From Actinoplanes liguriensis (GTDB taxonomy: Bacteria > Actinomycetota > Actinomycetes > Mycobacteriales > Micromonosporaceae), in NCBI GenBank assembly GCA_000715855.1, contig KL571196.1:50008-74093 (forward strand): a stretch of DNA of 24,086 nt, read 5' to 3'. Shown one piece after another: positions 23,157 to 24,086 of this stretch. Both the position numbers and the translations under genes were made by a program. Within the stretch, counting starts at the first letter, position 1. The number at the start of each line of letters is the position of its first letter. Under the pieces are notes generated by a model. That model was given only the letters and a program-made list of their open reading frames with translations. It was not told where the DNA came from and did not search any database.

Positions 23157-24086
23157 TCAGGAGGCGCCGTCGGCCCGCAGCGGCGTGACCGTAGCCGAGG
23201 AGGACTTGCTGAGCTGGGAGAGTGCCTGCACGATCTTGTCGGCCGGCATCGGCTTGCAGAAGTGATAGCCCTGGGCCGACGGGCAGCCGAGCGCGATCAA
23301 CGCCGCCCGCTGCTCGATCGTCTCGATCCCCTCGGCCACCACCCGCACGCCCAGCCGCGCCCCGAGCTCGACCGCGCCGCGCACGACCGCGCCCGCGGCC
23401 GGCTTGTCGATCATCTCGTCGACGAACGAGCGGTCGATCTTGATCTCGTGGACCGGGATCCGGGTGACCGAGGAGAGCGACGAGAACCCGGTGCCGAAGT
23501 CGTCCAGCGACAGCTGCACCCCGGTCGCCTGGAGCCGGGCCAGCACCTCGTCGACGATGTCCTGCTCGCTGACCGCCACCGACTCGGTGATCTCCAGGAC
23601 CAGGCGGGACGCGGGTGTGCGGTGCCGCCGCAGCGCCTCGGTGACCTGCGCCGGGAAGGTCGGATCGGTCAGGCTGCGCGCCGAGACGTTCACCGACACC
23701 GGTACGTCGATGCCGGCCGCCGACCAGTCCGCGGCAGCCGCCAGGGCCAGGTCGAGGACCCGCCGCGTGAACGGGATGAGCAGCTCGCTGCGCTCCACCG
23801 CGGGCAGGAACTCGCCCGGCGACAGCTGACCGCGACGCGGGTGCCGCCACCGGACCAGCGCCTCGCAGCCGGTCGGCTCGGCGGTGATCAGGTCGACCGC
23901 GGGCTGCAGGTGCAGCACGATCTGGTCGTCGGCGGCGAACGCGTCCTGCAGCTCGGCAAGGAGCGCGAGCTGGTCGGTGCTGCTGGCGTCCTGGCTGCTG
24001 TCGTACGTCCCGACGGTCAGCCCCTGCTCCTTGGCCCGCCCCGCGGCGAGCGAGGCCCGCCGCAGCAGCTCGTTCGCCTCGACCTG
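23157..24086 (-). CDS. GGDEF-EAL c-di-GMP protein (5' part outside window)
   Basis: The frame is open from the window edge to the stop at 23157 (309 residues). The first visible residues, [23 protein letters not shown], match the end of a GGDEF domain. A full EAL phosphodiesterase domain follows: [10 protein letters not shown] (the EAL motif itself), VNVSARSL (Asn), LVLEITES (Glu), [20 protein letters not shown] (Lys), VAEGIET (Glu) and [11 protein letters not shown] (Gln). All metal and catalytic residues are present, so c-di-GMP hydrolysis is likely. It is chromosomal, upstream of the native DUF255 gene start and on the same strand, about 140 bp apart. Upstream domains are not visible here. 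Confidence 0.94.
   Translation of the reverse strand, partial: QVEANELLRRASLAAGRAKEQGLTVGTYDSSQDASSTDQLALLAELQDAFAADDQIVLHLQPAVDLITAEPTGCEALVRWRHPRRGQLSPGEFLPAVERSELLIPFTRRVLDLALAAAADWSAAGIDVPVSVNVSARSLTDPTFPAQVTEALRRHRTPASRLVLEITESVAVSEQDIVDEVLARLQATGVQLSLDDFGTGFSSLSSVTRIPVHEIKIDRSFVDEMIDKPAAGAVVRGAVELGARLGVRVVAEGIETIEQRAALIALGCPSAQGYHFCKPMPADKIVQALSQLSKSSSATVTPLRADGAS

Noticed and set aside
22834..23850. A 338-codon minus-strand frame covering the EAL region
   Set aside because: Only its last 60 codons (the DUF255 stub from 23016) are genuine; the rest is a shifted shadow of the EAL gene.

Overview
The window is high-GC DNA with actinobacterial character: GC-rich third codon positions, GTG starts, TANNNT -10 boxes placed directly ahead of start codons, and the purE-purK arrangement. 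It most resembles an actinomycete, perhaps of the Micromonosporaceae; that rank is inference only. It is an assembly contig rather than clean chromosome. It begins with 14 bases of Tn5/Nextera mosaic end, and a 39-bp Nextera adapter dimer sits at 8177-8215.

The left flank (about 15-4890) is ordinary chromosome on the minus strand. It holds a partial helical/TPR-like protein, the purine genes purE and purK (4-bp overlap), a divergent Uma2-family nuclease-like gene, and a 663-codon thioredoxin-fold DUF255 protein. The right flank (22873-24086) holds a displaced original 5' end of that same DUF255 gene and a GGDEF-EAL protein running off the window.

Between them lies an integrated element of about 18 kb (roughly 4871-22852). 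It is bounded by a 26-bp near-identical direct repeat (one mismatch) inside the codons for the ACHWCHVMA active-site region of the DUF255 gene. The element brings its own diverged copy of the first 48 or so codons plus ribosome binding site. The gene therefore stays full length, while the native 5' end is left as a stub at the other end. An excisionase-like HTH gene and a tyrosine recombinase lie just inside the left end.

The cargo is mostly defence-like. The centrepiece is a five-gene, translationally coupled type II CBASS operon (10368-15183): CD-NTase, a stand-alone E2-like protein, a stand-alone E1/ThiF protein, a JAMM isopeptidase, and a Cap4-like nuclease-SAVED effector. A Nudix hydrolase and an APH-family kinase precede it. 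A two-gene DUF2726 nuclease / PLD-like pair follows and could be a separate, uncharacterised defence module. Then come a serine recombinase, a second Uma2-like gene lacking the usual catalytic Asp, an IS3-family insertion sequence that appears to have cut off the 5' end of an unknown HTH protein, a small membrane protein, and an 82-residue protein beside a strong hairpin. No conjugation, replication or phage structural genes are visible, so the element looks like a defence-carrying integrative element dependent on others for transfer, or a decayed one. The adapter junction could hide missing sequence. The matching attL/attR halves of one gene on the two sides of the junction nevertheless argue that both halves belong to the same locus.
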